From: Gallionella sp.
GTDB taxonomy: Bacteria > Pseudomonadota > Gammaproteobacteria > Burkholderiales > Gallionellaceae
Reading direction: 5' to 3'
NCBI GenBank assembly: GCA_030645955.1
Contig: JAUSMR010000022.1
Span: 1 to 64,000 of the forward strand
DNA length: 64,000 nucleotides
Part shown: positions 18,733 to 29,216 of the stretch, in pieces
How positions within the stretch are numbered: position 1 is the first letter of the stretch
How the letters are laid out: the number at the start of each line of letters is the position of its first letter
Notes under the pieces: generated by a model
Told to the model about the DNA's origin: nothing
What the model saw: the letters and a program-made list of their open reading frames with translations, nothing else
Database searches by the model: none
Translations under genes and position numbers: made by a program

Positions 18733-18817
18733 GGCGGGTCATACGGGTGCCCGGCCATAAGTCTTTCGGACCCGCCACCATACCGAATGCTGCATTGGCG
18801 GGTGTGACCCGCCCTAC
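18729..18817. repeat. REP pair GTAGGGCGGGT, overlapping the nnrD stop codon
   Basis: GTAGGGCGGGTCATACGGGT opens the element and GGCGGGTGTGACCCGCCCTAC closes it in mirrored orientation. The first GTAG gives nnrD its TAG. The same element occurs at 28109-28172, 51533-51553 and 54006-54164. Confidence 0.85.
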
Positions 18818-18862
18818 ACTGACCGCGTTCACCGCCAACTTGCAATAAAATCACTCCAAAAA

Positions 18863-19609
18863 ATGACCATTTCAATCGACATCCGCGAAGAAGCCGGCGT
18901 GCGCACGCTGCACTTCGGCTCCGAATGGATACAGGGCGCAATGCGCATCGCGCGGCCGTGGAATCTGGAGCTGGAATACACGCGCGAAATGATGGCCTCG
19001 CTGCTGTTGCGCGACGCTCCCCGGAAGGTGCTGTTGATCGGTCTCGGTGCTGCTTCGCTGACCAAGTTCCTTTATCGCCACTATCCGCTCGCGCATCTCA
19101 CCGTGGTGGAAATCGAGCCTGCCGTGGTCGCCGCGGCGCGGCAATTTTTCAAGCTGCCGGAAGACCCGAAGCGCATCCATCTGGTAATCGGCGACGGCGC
19201 GGAATATATGCTCAACAGCAACAAAGAATTCGACCTGGTCCTGGTGGACGGCTTCGACGAGAACGCGCGCACCGGCGCGCTGCAGACGCTGCCGTTCTAC
19301 CAGGCCTGTCGTGCGCGCCTGAGCAATGACGGGATCGTGGCAATCAATCTGCTGACCCGCAGCCGCGGCTTCGCGGCGACTGCGGCGCGCATCGCGGGGG
19401 CTTTCGAGGACCGCGCGCTGGTGTTCCCGTCATGCGAGAGCGGCAATGCCATCGCCTTCGCAACGTCAGGCAATCAAATTGAATTATCATTCGACGACCT
19501 GAAGGAAAGCGCGCTGGCACTGAAAGAAACAACCGGATTGAATCTGCTGCCGGCGCTGGCTCGGCTCGCGCAAGCCAGAACCTGCCTGAACAATCAATTG
19601 GTGTTATAG
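18863..19609 (+). CDS. Spermidine synthase-like methyltransferase-fold protein
   Basis: A 248-residue protein with the SpeE/PMT Rossmann fold: VLLIGLGAASLTKFLY (motif I), VVEIEPAVV, IGDGAEYM, and DLVLVDGFDEN, which holds the acidic residue needed for amine transfer. It lacks the usual N-terminal beta hairpin of SpeE and is shorter than the usual 280-plus residues, as is common for many single-gene SpeE-like proteins. If it is a true aminopropyltransferase it would release 5'-methylthioadenosine, the substrate of mtnP in this window. Substrate specificity cannot be read from the sequence. Confidence 0.85.
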   Translation: MTISIDIREEAGVRTLHFGSEWIQGAMRIARPWNLELEYTREMMASLLLRDAPRKVLLIGLGAASLTKFLYRHYPLAHLTVVEIEPAVVAAARQFFKLPEDPKRIHLVIGDGAEYMLNSNKEFDLVLVDGFDENARTGALQTLPFYQACRARLSNDGIVAINLLTRSRGFAATAARIAGAFEDRALVFPSCESGNAIAFATSGNQIELSFDDLKESALALKETTGLNLLPALARLAQARTCLNNQLVL

Positions 19610-19701
19610 GCAGCGTAACGTGTCGTTGCAGCTATACTGTTTCGCGCGCTACTATTCGCAATAGCAATAATTCTGTACGTTAACAATGCAAAGGAGCAAA
19701 C

Positions 19702-19788
19702 ATGGCCGCATTGATTTTCTTCGGCGCGCTGGGCTGGATAGGCTGGCTGTTACAGACAACCGCTTCTGTTCCGGGATTGTATAAATAA
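19702..19788 (+). CDS. Small 28-residue membrane protein
   Basis: A perfect Shine-Dalgarno (AAGGAG, 19691-19696) precedes ATG at 19702. The product begins MAALIFFGALGWIGWLLQTT and ends PGLYK: one hydrophobic helix followed by a short tail. It lies between the spermidine-synthase-like gene and cytochrome b561. It is too short for homology by eye; the ribosome site and clean hydrophobic helix support it being real. Confidence 0.55.
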   Translation: MAALIFFGALGWIGWLLQTTASVPGLYK

Positions 19789-19849
19789 TAAGGGCGGGAT
19801 CTGTGACCCGCCCTTTGGGACCCGCCCCTTGCATTCGATTCAGCGCAAA

Positions 19850-20371
19850 TCAGTTTTTTCTGCGCAATGACATGCGATCCATCAAACCGTCTTTCGTAAT
19901 GAACTGGTGTTTGATCGCGCCCAGTATATGCAGGACGACCAGCACGATCAGTACTGTCACCAGTATTTCATGCACCTCATGGGGAACCACGCCGCTGAAT
20001 TTCTTGGGCAGCAAGGCCGCATCGCCGGCCAGCAGCGCCTTGCCGACATCGCTGTTTACAACCGTCATCATGCCGCTTACCGGTAACAACACCAGCACAG
20101 CATAAAGTCCGTGATGAACACCCTTGGCCACTTTGTCCATCAACGTATCGCCCATAACTGGCGGCGTGCCGTCCTTGCGGCGGAAGTACAAACGCAATAT
20201 CGTCAATAACAACACAGCTCCTCCAACCAACGCATGCGCAATGTATCCGATCAGCGTCGCACCCTCTTCATGCCGTGCCTCGTCCAACTCGTGACCGAAA
20301 TACCAGGCGACGATTAACAATACCAAGGCCAGCCAATGAATGATCACCATGCGTTTGCTGTACTGCTTCAT
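19850..20371 (-). CDS. Cytochrome b561 family protein
   Basis: A 173-residue four-helix membrane protein. Histidines typical of bis-haem b561 are in place: MVIIHW in helix 1, IAHAL in helix 2, GVHHGLYA in helix 3 and VLHILGAIKHQF in helix 4. It should pass electrons from quinol to a periplasmic acceptor across the inner membrane. The start is supported by AGGAG (CAGGAGTTC) upstream. It is a single gene with no obvious partner such as a YceI protein nearby. Confidence 0.92.
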   Translation of the reverse strand: MKQYSKRMVIIHWLALVLLIVAWYFGHELDEARHEEGATLIGYIAHALVGGAVLLLTILRLYFRRKDGTPPVMGDTLMDKVAKGVHHGLYAVLVLLPVSGMMTVVNSDVGKALLAGDAALLPKKFSGVVPHEVHEILVTVLIVLVVLHILGAIKHQFITKDGLMDRMSLRRKN

Positions 20372-20584
20372 AACATGAACTCCTGAAATTTATGGAACCC
20401 GTAGGATAGCCCTCTTCCGGAAAAGGTTCACTTAATATAAAAAAATAAGCGCGTAATTTACCGGCAACGCGTTTGATATACGCCCTGTATAACTATAAAG
20501 TATTCTATGATAATCATGGCTAGCAGCTGCACCAGTAGCTATATCAGTCTCATGCCGGATGGATAACCGGCAATGACCCATCCA

Positions 20585-22507
20585 CTACCGCCCCTCCAGT
20601 TCTTCCCAACGCGCCATAGCCACCGCCACTTCCGCCTCGATTTCCTCGCTGCGCGCTTGCAGTTGCTTGGCGCGCCTGGCATCGCTGCGGTATAGCGCGC
20701 CATCGGCGAGATGCGCCGCGATCTCGCTTTGCTCGCGCTCCAGTGCCTCGATGCGCTTGGGCAGTTCTTCCAGTTCGCGCGATTCCTTGTGGCTGAGTTT
20801 GCTGATGGCTTTGGATTTTTCTGCCGGCGCAACTGCCCCACGCGGTGGCGTTGAAACAGGTGGCTTGGCAGATGCTCCAGATGCAGCAGACAAACTGGAT
20901 GCCTGGAATTTTTTCACTCGCACCCAGTCCTCATAACCGCCGGCATATTCGATCAGCTTGCCGTCGCCCTCGAACGCGATCACCTGCGTGACCACGTTAT
21001 CGAGAAAGGCGCGGTCATGGCTGACCAGGAACAGCGTGCCGTCATAGTTCGCCAGCAATTCTTCGAGCAATTCCAATGTCTCGATGTCGAGGTCATTGGT
21101 CGGCTCATCTAATACCAGCACGTTGGCAGGCTGGGTGAACAGCCTTGCCAGCAGCAAACGGTTGCGTTCGCCGCCGGAACAGCTCTTGACCGGCGAACGG
21201 GCGCGCTCCGGCGCGAACAGAAAATCGCCGAGATAGCTGATGATGTGCTTCTTCTGCCCGCCGATTTCGACAAAATCCGAGCCCTGGCTGATGGTGTCGG
21301 CCAGCGTCGCTTCGTCATCCAGTTGCTCGCGCAACTGGTCGAAATACGCCACTGAAATTTTCGTGCCGAGTTTGACCTGCCCGCTGTCCGGCGGCAGCGC
21401 GCCGAGGATGATCTTGAGCAGCGTGCTCTTGCCCGCACCGTTCGGCCCGAGCAGGCCGATCTTGTCGCCGCGCTGAATGCGGCAGGAAAAATCGTCGATG
21501 ATCCTGCGCGCGCCAAACGATTTGCAGACATTTTCCAGTTCGGCAACCAGTTTGCCGGAACGGTCGCCGGTGTCCACAGTCATCTCGACTTTGCCCACTT
21601 TTTCACGGCGCGCCGCACGGTCGCGGCGCAATTGCTCCAGGCGCAGCACGCGGCCTTCGTTGCGTACACGGCGCGCCTTGACCCCCTGGCGTATCCATAC
21701 TTCTTCCTGGGCCAGCACTTTGTCGAACTTGGCGTTCACTACCGCCTCGTCGCTCAACATTCGTTCCTTGATTGCCTGATAAGCGGAAAAATTGCCGGGA
21801 AAACTTGCCAGCTTGCCGCGATCCAGCTCGATGATGCGCGTGGCGACGTTATCCAGAAAACGCCGGTCGTGGGTGACGAACAGTACCCCGCCGATAAAAT
21901 TATTCAGCAGCCCTTCCAGCCATTCGATGGAAGCAAAATCCAGATGGTTGGTCGGTTCGTCGAGGATCAGCACATCCGGCTCGGCCACCAATGCCTGCGC
22001 CAACGCCACGCGCTTGCGCTGCCCGCCGGACAGCTCGCCGACGAGCTTGTCGGCATCCAGATCCAGCCGCGCAATCACGGTTTCGATACGCGCCTGCACC
22101 GACCAGCCGTTTTGCGCTTCGAGTTGCGTCTGCAAGTGCTGCATTTCTTCCAGCAGCACTTCCACGTCCGCATCCGGTTCGGATAATTGATGGGAGACAT
22201 GGTGGTAATCGCTGAGCAGCGTATGCAAATCGCCCAGGCCTTGCGCCACCGCATCGAACACCGTGTCACCGGCATTCAGCACCGGCTCCTGGCTGACGTA
22301 GCAAATCCGCGCGGTCGGCGCGCGCCACACCAGCCCGTCATCGAGATTCCCCTGCCCGGCGAGCACGCGCATCATGCTCGACTTGCCGCCGCCGTTGCGC
22401 CCGATCAGGCCGACGCGCTCGCCCTCGTCAAGCTGGAAATCGGCGTGGTCGAGCAATGCGACGTGCCCGAATGCAAGGCATGCCTTGTCTAATGAAATAA
22501 TTGGCAT
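20585..22507 (-). CDS. uup: ABC-F ATPase Uup
   Basis: A 640-residue protein with two ABC cassettes and no membrane segments. Cassette 1 has GRNGGGKSS, LSGGQRKR and LILDEPTNHLD. Cassette 2 has GPNGAGKST, CSGGERNR and LVLDEPTNDLD; the signature starts with Cys instead of Leu. The linker between cassettes is the charged helical arm of ABC-F proteins, and the last 70 residues form the coiled-coil C-terminal domain that separates Uup from other ABC-F types. It acts on ribosomes and branched DNA intermediates rather than in transport. Confidence 0.93.
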   Translation of the reverse strand: MPIISLDKACLAFGHVALLDHADFQLDEGERVGLIGRNGGGKSSMMRVLAGQGNLDDGLVWRAPTARICYVSQEPVLNAGDTVFDAVAQGLGDLHTLLSDYHHVSHQLSEPDADVEVLLEEMQHLQTQLEAQNGWSVQARIETVIARLDLDADKLVGELSGGQRKRVALAQALVAEPDVLILDEPTNHLDFASIEWLEGLLNNFIGGVLFVTHDRRFLDNVATRIIELDRGKLASFPGNFSAYQAIKERMLSDEAVVNAKFDKVLAQEEVWIRQGVKARRVRNEGRVLRLEQLRRDRAARREKVGKVEMTVDTGDRSGKLVAELENVCKSFGARRIIDDFSCRIQRGDKIGLLGPNGAGKSTLLKIILGALPPDSGQVKLGTKISVAYFDQLREQLDDEATLADTISQGSDFVEIGGQKKHIISYLGDFLFAPERARSPVKSCSGGERNRLLLARLFTQPANVLVLDEPTNDLDIETLELLEELLANYDGTLFLVSHDRAFLDNVVTQVIAFEGDGKLIEYAGGYEDWVRVKKFQASSLSAASGASAKPPVSTPPRGAVAPAEKSKAISKLSHKESRELEELPKRIEALEREQSEIAAHLADGALYRSDARRAKQLQARSEEIEAEVAVAMARWEELEGR

Positions 22508-22774
22508 AAGTGAAAGTTACTTGTTGAAATGTATCGATTAATTGGTAAGAGTCAATTGGTCCACGAAAGACTGATAAAACTACTAGCCATTCCACTAAGC
22601 GACCAGAAAACGGTCGCCAAGTGGCTAGTTAACGAAAAGCGCGAAAATTTTTCAAACAAGAGGTCTGGCAACGGAAGTTCACCAAATGACGGGTGATCGA
22701 ATCACTGCTGGCTTTTGATTTATTTCGTGTCTTTCGTGCTTTTTGTGGACTAAATGCTTTTTCTAGTTCAAGAA

Positions 22775-23950
22775 TCACGCCGGATCATTAAAGCTCCAGA
22801 AGCGCAGCAACAGCACGCACAGCAAGGCCAATACCCCGGCAAACAAAAACGCAACCCCGGCATTCCAGTAATGCCATACCGTGCCGAACAACACCCCGGC
22901 GGGAATGGCGCTCAGGCCGACAGCGAGATGATACCAGCCAAACGCCATACCGCGCTCGCGTTCGTTGGCATACAGGCTGATCAATGCGCGTTCCGAGCCT
23001 TCGCCCAGGCCGGCCAGCAAGCCATACAGCACGGTGCAGGCCCACAATGCGTTGCCATGTTCGACCAGGCTGAATGCAACAAAACTCACGGCATAACCCG
23101 ACCAGCTGATCAGGCTCAAACGGCGCCTGCCGAATGCATCCGCCATGCGCCCGCCGAGCAGCGAAGCCCCCGATTTGACGAGGTTCAGCGCGGCCCACAA
23201 CAGCAGCAGCTGCACCACGCTCATGCCTAGTTCGTTGCCACGCAGCAGGATGAAGCTTTCCGAGACGCGCGCAAAGGTGAACAGCACCAGCACCCACAAA
23301 TAGCGGCGCATATTGTGCGGCAGCGCAGTCCACCCCAGCGGCGCTGGCAGCCTCTGCTGCTGCACAACCGGGCGCGGCGGCTCGCGCACGCCGAAAATCA
23401 GTACCAGCAGCACCAGCGCGCCGGGCAATGCCGACCACAAAATCACCTCGCTCACCGACCAGTTCAACCAGCTCAATGCGGCAACGGCGAGCAGCGTGCC
23501 GCCCAGCGCGCCGGCGTTGTCCATCGCGCGGTGGAAGCCATAGGCAAAACCGTGTATTTCGCAATGTGCACTATCCGCCAGCAGCGCGTCGCGCGGCGCA
23601 TTGCGCAAGCCCTTGCCGGCGCGGTCCAGACTGCGCAGCAGCAACAACGCTCCCCAGCTCGACACCAGCGCCAGCAACGGGCGCGCCAGATTGGACAGCG
23701 CGTAGCCGAACACCATCAGTTTCTTGCGCCGCCCATGCTTGCTGTCCGAATAGCGCCCCGCCCACAACTTGAGAAAACTCGCCGCCGCATCCGCCACGCC
23801 CTCCACCAGCCCGAGTACCACCGGCCCCGCGCCCAGCACGGTGGCGATGAGGATCGGGATGAACGGCGTCACCATTTCCGAAGCCAGGTCATTCAGGAAA
23901 CTGACCAGCCCGAGCGCGATGACGGTGCCGGGTAATTTATGTTTTTTCAT
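22775..23950 (-). CDS. Major facilitator superfamily transporter
   Basis: A 391-residue protein with about twelve hydrophobic helices. The loop 2-3 motif A is clear (GRYSDSKHGRRKKLM), followed by LRSLDRAGKGLRNAPRDALLADS, a block common in a group of bacterial MFS exporters of unknown substrate. It begins with a basic MKKHKLPG cytoplasmic tail. The 267-base gap to uup holds only an imperfect palindrome (ACTAGCCATTCCAC with mirrored AAGTGGCTAGT). Substrate unknown. Confidence 0.88.
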   Translation of the reverse strand: MKKHKLPGTVIALGLVSFLNDLASEMVTPFIPILIATVLGAGPVVLGLVEGVADAAASFLKLWAGRYSDSKHGRRKKLMVFGYALSNLARPLLALVSSWGALLLLRSLDRAGKGLRNAPRDALLADSAHCEIHGFAYGFHRAMDNAGALGGTLLAVAALSWLNWSVSEVILWSALPGALVLLVLIFGVREPPRPVVQQQRLPAPLGWTALPHNMRRYLWVLVLFTFARVSESFILLRGNELGMSVVQLLLLWAALNLVKSGASLLGGRMADAFGRRRLSLISWSGYAVSFVAFSLVEHGNALWACTVLYGLLAGLGEGSERALISLYANERERGMAFGWYHLAVGLSAIPAGVLFGTVWHYWNAGVAFLFAGVLALLCVLLLRFWSFNDPA

Positions 23951-24024
23951 GATTGAACTAACGAGCAGGTTCTGATTGAGCGGCGTTTAAGATAGAATGC
24001 GCTCGCTGCTTCCGCAGTCAAGTT

Positions 24025-24099
24025 GTCCCCGTAGTTAAATGGATATAACCGGCCCCTCCTAAGGGTCAATTACAGGTTCGATTCCTGTCGAGGACACCA
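24025..24099 (+). tRNA. tRNA-Arg (anticodon CCT)
   Basis: A full cloverleaf with encoded CCA. The acceptor arm GTCCCCG pairs with CGAGGAC apart from one C-A mismatch, the anticodon arm GGCCC-CTCCTAA-GGGTC gives CCT at positions 34-36, and the T arm is ACAGG-TTCGATT-CCTGT. It reads AGG codons. Confidence 0.93.
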
Positions 24100-24133
24100 C
24101 CAAATAAAAACACAAACCTGTTTCATTCATCGC

Positions 24134-26101
24134 TCATATCACCCGGTCGTTGCCCCCGTCGATCGGGATTTGCGCACCGGTGATCTTCGAAAATAGAACA
24201 CCGCACATTTCCGCGGTGAGTTCCGCCACATCCTTGCTGGTAACTTCCTCGCGCAGCACGTTGTTGCGCTTGTATTCGTCGACCGTCATGCCGTAATGGG
24301 CAGCGCGTTGCGCCAGCACCTCTGGAGTCCAGATTCCGGTGTCGAATACCGCATTCGGGTGCACCAGGTTGATCCTGATCGCGTCAGCACCCCACTCCAG
24401 CGCGGCGACGCGGGCAAGCTGCGTCAGCGCCGCCTTCGATGCGGAATAGGCCGCTGCACCCGGTCCCGGCGCCGGGACGTTTTTCGAACCGATCACCACG
24501 ACCCGGCCATAGTTCGGCGCCGCTTTCAGCAACGGGTGCGCTTCGCGCATGATCGCCAGATTGGCATCCAGGTTGATCGCCATCACCTTGCGCCACTCGC
24601 CGTCGGCCAGCGCATCGATCCGTTTGCCGCCGGGGAAGATTCCGGCATTCAGGATCAGCATGTCGAGCCCGCCGTAATGGCGGATGGTTTTCTCCAGCAG
24701 CCCCTTGACCGCCTCCGTGGATGTCAGGTCTGCCGCAATGCCCAGATAGTCTGCGCGCCCGCCGTGCAGGGATTCCACGGCCGGATTGATGTCCACTCCC
24801 ACCACAGCAGCGCCCCGGTTCAGGAACGATTGCACGCAGGCCTTGCCGATGCCGGATGCCGCGCCGGTCACCAGCGCGACTTCACCGGCAAACGCTTTCG
24901 GGGCGCCGGCTTTTTTCAGTTTGGCCTGTTCGAGGTCCCAGTATTCCATGCTGAACAAATCCGCCTCGCCCAACGCCTGATAGCCGCCGAGTTTTTCGCC
25001 GCGCAGGATGATGTCCTGCGTATGCAGATAAATGTCCTCGATGATTTGCGTGTCCCGTGCCGACCGGCCTGCGCTAACCAGGCCGAACTCCGGATCGATG
25101 ATAACGCGCGGCGCGGGGTCGAGCATCGTCAAGGGAGCTTTGGCTGATTTGGTGTTTTTCTCGAAATAATTTCGGTACGCCTGCACATAGGCCACGACAT
25201 CCCGCCCGAGCAGCGGCAAGCGCTTGGTGCGGATGATGTGATCCGGTGTGGCCGGGCCGCGCTGCGAAATAGCGGCGATGTCCGGCTGGCGCGCGAAGGC
25301 CAGCGCGGCGCTGCCGGCATTGCTGCGCAACAGCATCGGGAAACCGGCGGCAACGGAAACTTTTTTTCGCAATCCGGGCAACCCCAACCAGTTGGCAGTG
25401 GATTCAATACCGGCTTCCGGGGCAAGCGGCGCGTTCCTGTTCAGGTAATCCTCGGCGCGGCCAACAAGGGCTATCATGCGGTCATAGGATTGTTTCGCGG
25501 TATCGCCGAAGCTGAATATGCCGTGGTTCATCAGCACCATGCCGATGGTGCGCGAAGTGGCCTGTGCGGGGAACACCTCGGCGCACAATTTGGCCAGATC
25601 GAAGCCGGGCATCACGTAAGGCAGCACGATGACCTCATCGCCGAACAACTCGCGGATGCGCGCCTCTCCCGATCTGGTATTGGTGATCGTCACGATCGCG
25701 TCGGCATGGGTGTGATCGACAAAGCGATGCGGGATCAGCGCGTGCAGGATGGCCTCGACCGACGGCGCGGGCGCGTTCGGATCGAGGGAAGCCAGCTTGA
25801 GTTCGCGCGCCATGTCGATGTCCGACAGTTTTTCCAGGCGCGACAGTTTCAGCATCGCTTCCATGCGCACCGCGACGAAGTCCTTCGCCTCTATCGTGGC
25901 AAGGTCCGAGCCGCTGCCTTTGACAAATAAAGTAGCCACATCCTCGCCGAAGATGTTCTTGCTGACGCCCTTCACCGAAGTGTTGCCGCCGCCGTGCAGC
26001 ACCAGGTTCGGGTTAGCGCCGAGCAGCCGCGAGGTATAAACGCGCTCCGCGAGAATGTCTATATGCTTGCCTGCTTCTGTATCGTTCCAGAGGTTTTCCA
26101 T
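24134..26101 (-). CDS. Bifunctional class II aldolase / short-chain dehydrogenase (RhaEW-like)
   Basis: A 655-residue fusion. Residues 1-about 400 are a class II aldolase: HGGGNTSVK (36-44), PSVEAILH, and the zinc ligands in DHTHAD and LMNHG. From about 410 an SDR follows: TGAASGIG, LILNAG, catalytic S in VIGSK and YSASK. The family splits sugar-1-phosphates to DHAP plus an aldehyde, which the SDR then oxidises or reduces. I chose the ATG at 26101 (MENLWND), the usual family start; an in-frame start at 26137 adds 12 unlikely residues. It is last in the same-strand run mtnP-apt-mtnA, so 5-methylthioribulose-1-phosphate is a plausible substrate. No rhamnose genes are present. Confidence 0.9.
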   Translation of the reverse strand: MENLWNDTEAGKHIDILAERVYTSRLLGANPNLVLHGGGNTSVKGVSKNIFGEDVATLFVKGSGSDLATIEAKDFVAVRMEAMLKLSRLEKLSDIDMARELKLASLDPNAPAPSVEAILHALIPHRFVDHTHADAIVTITNTRSGEARIRELFGDEVIVLPYVMPGFDLAKLCAEVFPAQATSRTIGMVLMNHGIFSFGDTAKQSYDRMIALVGRAEDYLNRNAPLAPEAGIESTANWLGLPGLRKKVSVAAGFPMLLRSNAGSAALAFARQPDIAAISQRGPATPDHIIRTKRLPLLGRDVVAYVQAYRNYFEKNTKSAKAPLTMLDPAPRVIIDPEFGLVSAGRSARDTQIIEDIYLHTQDIILRGEKLGGYQALGEADLFSMEYWDLEQAKLKKAGAPKAFAGEVALVTGAASGIGKACVQSFLNRGAAVVGVDINPAVESLHGGRADYLGIAADLTSTEAVKGLLEKTIRHYGGLDMLILNAGIFPGGKRIDALADGEWRKVMAINLDANLAIMREAHPLLKAAPNYGRVVVIGSKNVPAPGPGAAAYSASKAALTQLARVAALEWGADAIRINLVHPNAVFDTGIWTPEVLAQRAAHYGMTVDEYKRNNVLREEVTSKDVAELTAEMCGVLFSKITGAQIPIDGGNDRVI

Positions 26102-26174
26102 TTTTGTGCCTGAGATTGCTAAATTTAGATATTTCAATAATGTTCGTTACATCTGTGAAGCTTGCACCTTCAAT

Positions 26175-26238
26175 GTAGGAGCCCGATTTATCGGGCGATT
26201 TTATGGCAGAGCTATCGCGCAATAAATTGCGCTCCTAC
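26175..26238. repeat. REP-like GTAGGAG palindrome
   Basis: GTAGGAGCCCGATTTATCGG opens with its own short hairpin (GCCCGATTTATCGGGC), and TTGCGCTCCTAC closes it. It lies in the gap upstream of the aldolase fusion, between it and mtnA. Confidence 0.8.
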
Positions 26239-26245
26239 AATAAGC

Positions 26246-26270
26246 GTAGCGTGCGCTGTGCGCACGCTAC
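26246..26270. repeat. REP-like palindrome GTAGCGTGCGC
   Basis: GTAGCGTGCGC, a TGT loop and GCGCACGCTAC make a perfect 11-bp stem with GTAG at both ends, six bases from the mtnA stop codon. It is related to 6197-6251. Confidence 0.85.
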
Positions 26271-26276
26271 GTCGGT

Positions 26277-27356
<1,080 letters not shown>

Positions 27357-27404
27357 AGTGCAATTCCGATTTTATCTAAGGCTACCCATTAGGCCGCTTG
27401 CTTT

Positions 27405-27451
27405 GCAGGAGCACGCCCTGCGTGCGAATCGCGGCCAGGAGCCGCTCCTAC
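27405..27451. repeat. Degenerate REP between apt and mtnA
   Basis: On the minus strand it reads GTAGGAGCGGCTCCTGGCCG and ends in GCGTGCTCCTGC, an imperfect GTAGGAG-class palindrome. Confidence 0.6.
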
Positions 27452-27520
27452 AATGGCATTTCAGCCAAAATGAATTATCCTGGCTTGTTTCAATGGTTAA
27501 ATTCGCAACTGAGCAACTCC

Positions 27521-28048
27521 TTAATCGCCCTCGAACTCGCACAGCGCAAACACCTTGTGCCCCAGCTTCTCCAGCCGCGCCCTGCCGCCGATATCCGGCA
27601 GGTCGATCACGAAGCAGCACTCGACCACGATGCCGCCCATTTCCTCGATCAGCTTGACAGCGGCTTCCGCCGTGCCACCGGTGGCGATCAGATCATCCAC
27701 CAGCAATATGCGATCGCCCTTCTGGATCGCATCGACGTGAATTTCGATGCGGTCGGTGCCATATTCCAGCTGGTAGTCGCGCCCTATCGTTTCGGCAGGC
27801 AGCTTGCCTTTCTTGCGTACCGGCACGAAGCCGAGGCCAAGCTCATAAGCGACTGGCGTGCCGACGATGAAGCCGCGCGATTCGATGCCGGCAACCTTGT
27901 CGATTTTCATATCCTTGTAGCGGTTAATGATTTCATGAATCGTGGCACGCAGCCCTACCGGGTCTTTCAACAGCGTGGTGATGTCACGAAACATGATCCC
28001 TTGGTGGGGATAATGCGGGACGGTGCGGATACGGGATTTGATTGGCAC
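27521..28048 (-). CDS. apt: Adenine phosphoribosyltransferase
   Basis: A 175-residue enzyme that salvages adenine to AMP using PRPP. The PRPP-binding loop is [16 protein letters not shown] and the N-terminal [14 protein letters not shown] block is typical. It starts with GTG at 28048, placed by AAGGAAA upstream. Its position between mtnP and mtnA fits direct re-use of the adenine released when mtnP cleaves methylthioadenosine. Confidence 0.95.
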   Translation of the reverse strand: MPIKSRIRTVPHYPHQGIMFRDITTLLKDPVGLRATIHEIINRYKDMKIDKVAGIESRGFIVGTPVAYELGLGFVPVRKKGKLPAETIGRDYQLEYGTDRIEIHVDAIQKGDRILLVDDLIATGGTAEAAVKLIEEMGGIVVECCFVIDLPDIGGRARLEKLGHKVFALCEFEGD

Positions 28049-28108
28049 TTGATTTCCTTGTAACGATTTACAAAACTATTTTTGTCCACGAAAAACACGA
28101 AAGTGAGC

Positions 28109-28172
28109 GTAGGGCGGGTCACACCCGCCGCCGGAGGGTTGCCTGGCATCCGGCGGGTGTGACCCGCCCTAC
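28109..28172. repeat. REP pair GTAGGGCGGGT between mtnP and apt
   Basis: GTAGGGCGGGTCACACCCGC on the left and GGCGGGTGTGACCCGCCCTAC on the right, both GTAG-ended and inverted. Same class as 18729-18817. It lies between two genes of the methylthioadenosine run and could affect their shared transcript. Confidence 0.9.
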
Positions 28173-28189
28173 GTTTGCTGTTTTTTTGT

Positions 28190-29053
28190 TTATTTATTCA
28201 ACACCCGTCCGGCGACAGCGGACAATTTTTCCACCATGGCCGCATCGCGCGCTTCCGGCGCGGTAATGATGGCGTACTGCAACACGCTGCGGCAACCGCA
28301 TTGGCAAGCCGCCGCATCGCCGTGCACGCGCGGCGCAACGTTCTTCACCAGCGCGCGTGCCTTGTCGGCGTTCGTCAGCAGCACTTTCACGATCGCCTCG
28401 ACCGTGACATCGTCATGGTTGGGATGCCAGCAGTCGTAGTCGGTCACCATCGCGACGGTGGCATAGCAAATTTCTGCTTCGCGCGCGAGCTTGGCTTCCG
28501 GCATGTTGGTCATGCCGATCACGTCGCAGCCCCACGAGCGGTACAGTTCGGATTCAGCGAGGCTGGAAAATTGCGGCCCTTCCATCACCAGATACGTGCC
28601 GCCGCGCGCTGCCGGAATGCCGACCTGCTGCGCCGCCGCATAAAGATGATCGCCCAAACGGTGGCACACCGGACGCGCCATCGATACATGCGCGACCAGC
28701 CCGTTGCCGAAAAAACTCTTTTCCCGCACGAAGGTGCGGTCGATGAATTGATCGACAATGACAAACATTCCCGGCATGAGATGTTCGCGCAGCGATCCCA
28801 CCGCGCTCACCGAAATGATGTCCGATACGCCGAGGCGCTTGAGCGCGTCGATATTGGCGCGGAAGTTGATTTCGGAAGGCGGGATGCGGTGCCCGCGCCC
28901 GTGGCGCGGCAGGAAGGCAATTGATTGCCCCGCCAACTCGCCGATCAGAATTTCATCCGACGGATCGCCGAAAGAAGATGCCGCCTTTACCCAGCGGGTA
29001 TTCTCCAATCCCTCGATGTTGTATACGCCGCTACCGCCTATGATTCCCAACAT
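28190..29053 (-). CDS. mtnP: S-methyl-5'-thioadenosine phosphorylase
   Basis: A 287-residue trimeric-type phosphorylase that converts methylthioadenosine and phosphate to adenine and methylthioribose-1-phosphate. It has the N-terminal phosphate loop (GIIGGSGVY), LPRHGRGHRIPPSEIN, SAVGSLRE and the substrate block MEGPQFSS...GMTNMPEA. The start is the ATG at 29053 because GGAGGAAAAT sits just before it; an in-frame ATG 12 bases upstream would consume that ribosome site. It is followed on the same strand by apt, mtnA and the aldolase fusion. Confidence 0.95.
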   Translation of the reverse strand: MLGIIGGSGVYNIEGLENTRWVKAASSFGDPSDEILIGELAGQSIAFLPRHGRGHRIPPSEINFRANIDALKRLGVSDIISVSAVGSLREHLMPGMFVIVDQFIDRTFVREKSFFGNGLVAHVSMARPVCHRLGDHLYAAAQQVGIPAARGGTYLVMEGPQFSSLAESELYRSWGCDVIGMTNMPEAKLAREAEICYATVAMVTDYDCWHPNHDDVTVEAIVKVLLTNADKARALVKNVAPRVHGDAAACQCGCRSVLQYAIITAPEARDAAMVEKLSAVAGRVLNK

Positions 29054-29216
29054 ATTTTCCTCCATCTACCAAACGCAAAAAACAATTCATCCACGAAAAA
29101 CACGAAAAAATACAAAAAACTTCCGGTCAGAAATATACGTCTGACGAGGGCATTCGTTGGCCATTTCGAATGTCGTCTCATTTCGCGCTTTTCGTGTCTT
29201 TCGTGGACAGATTTTT

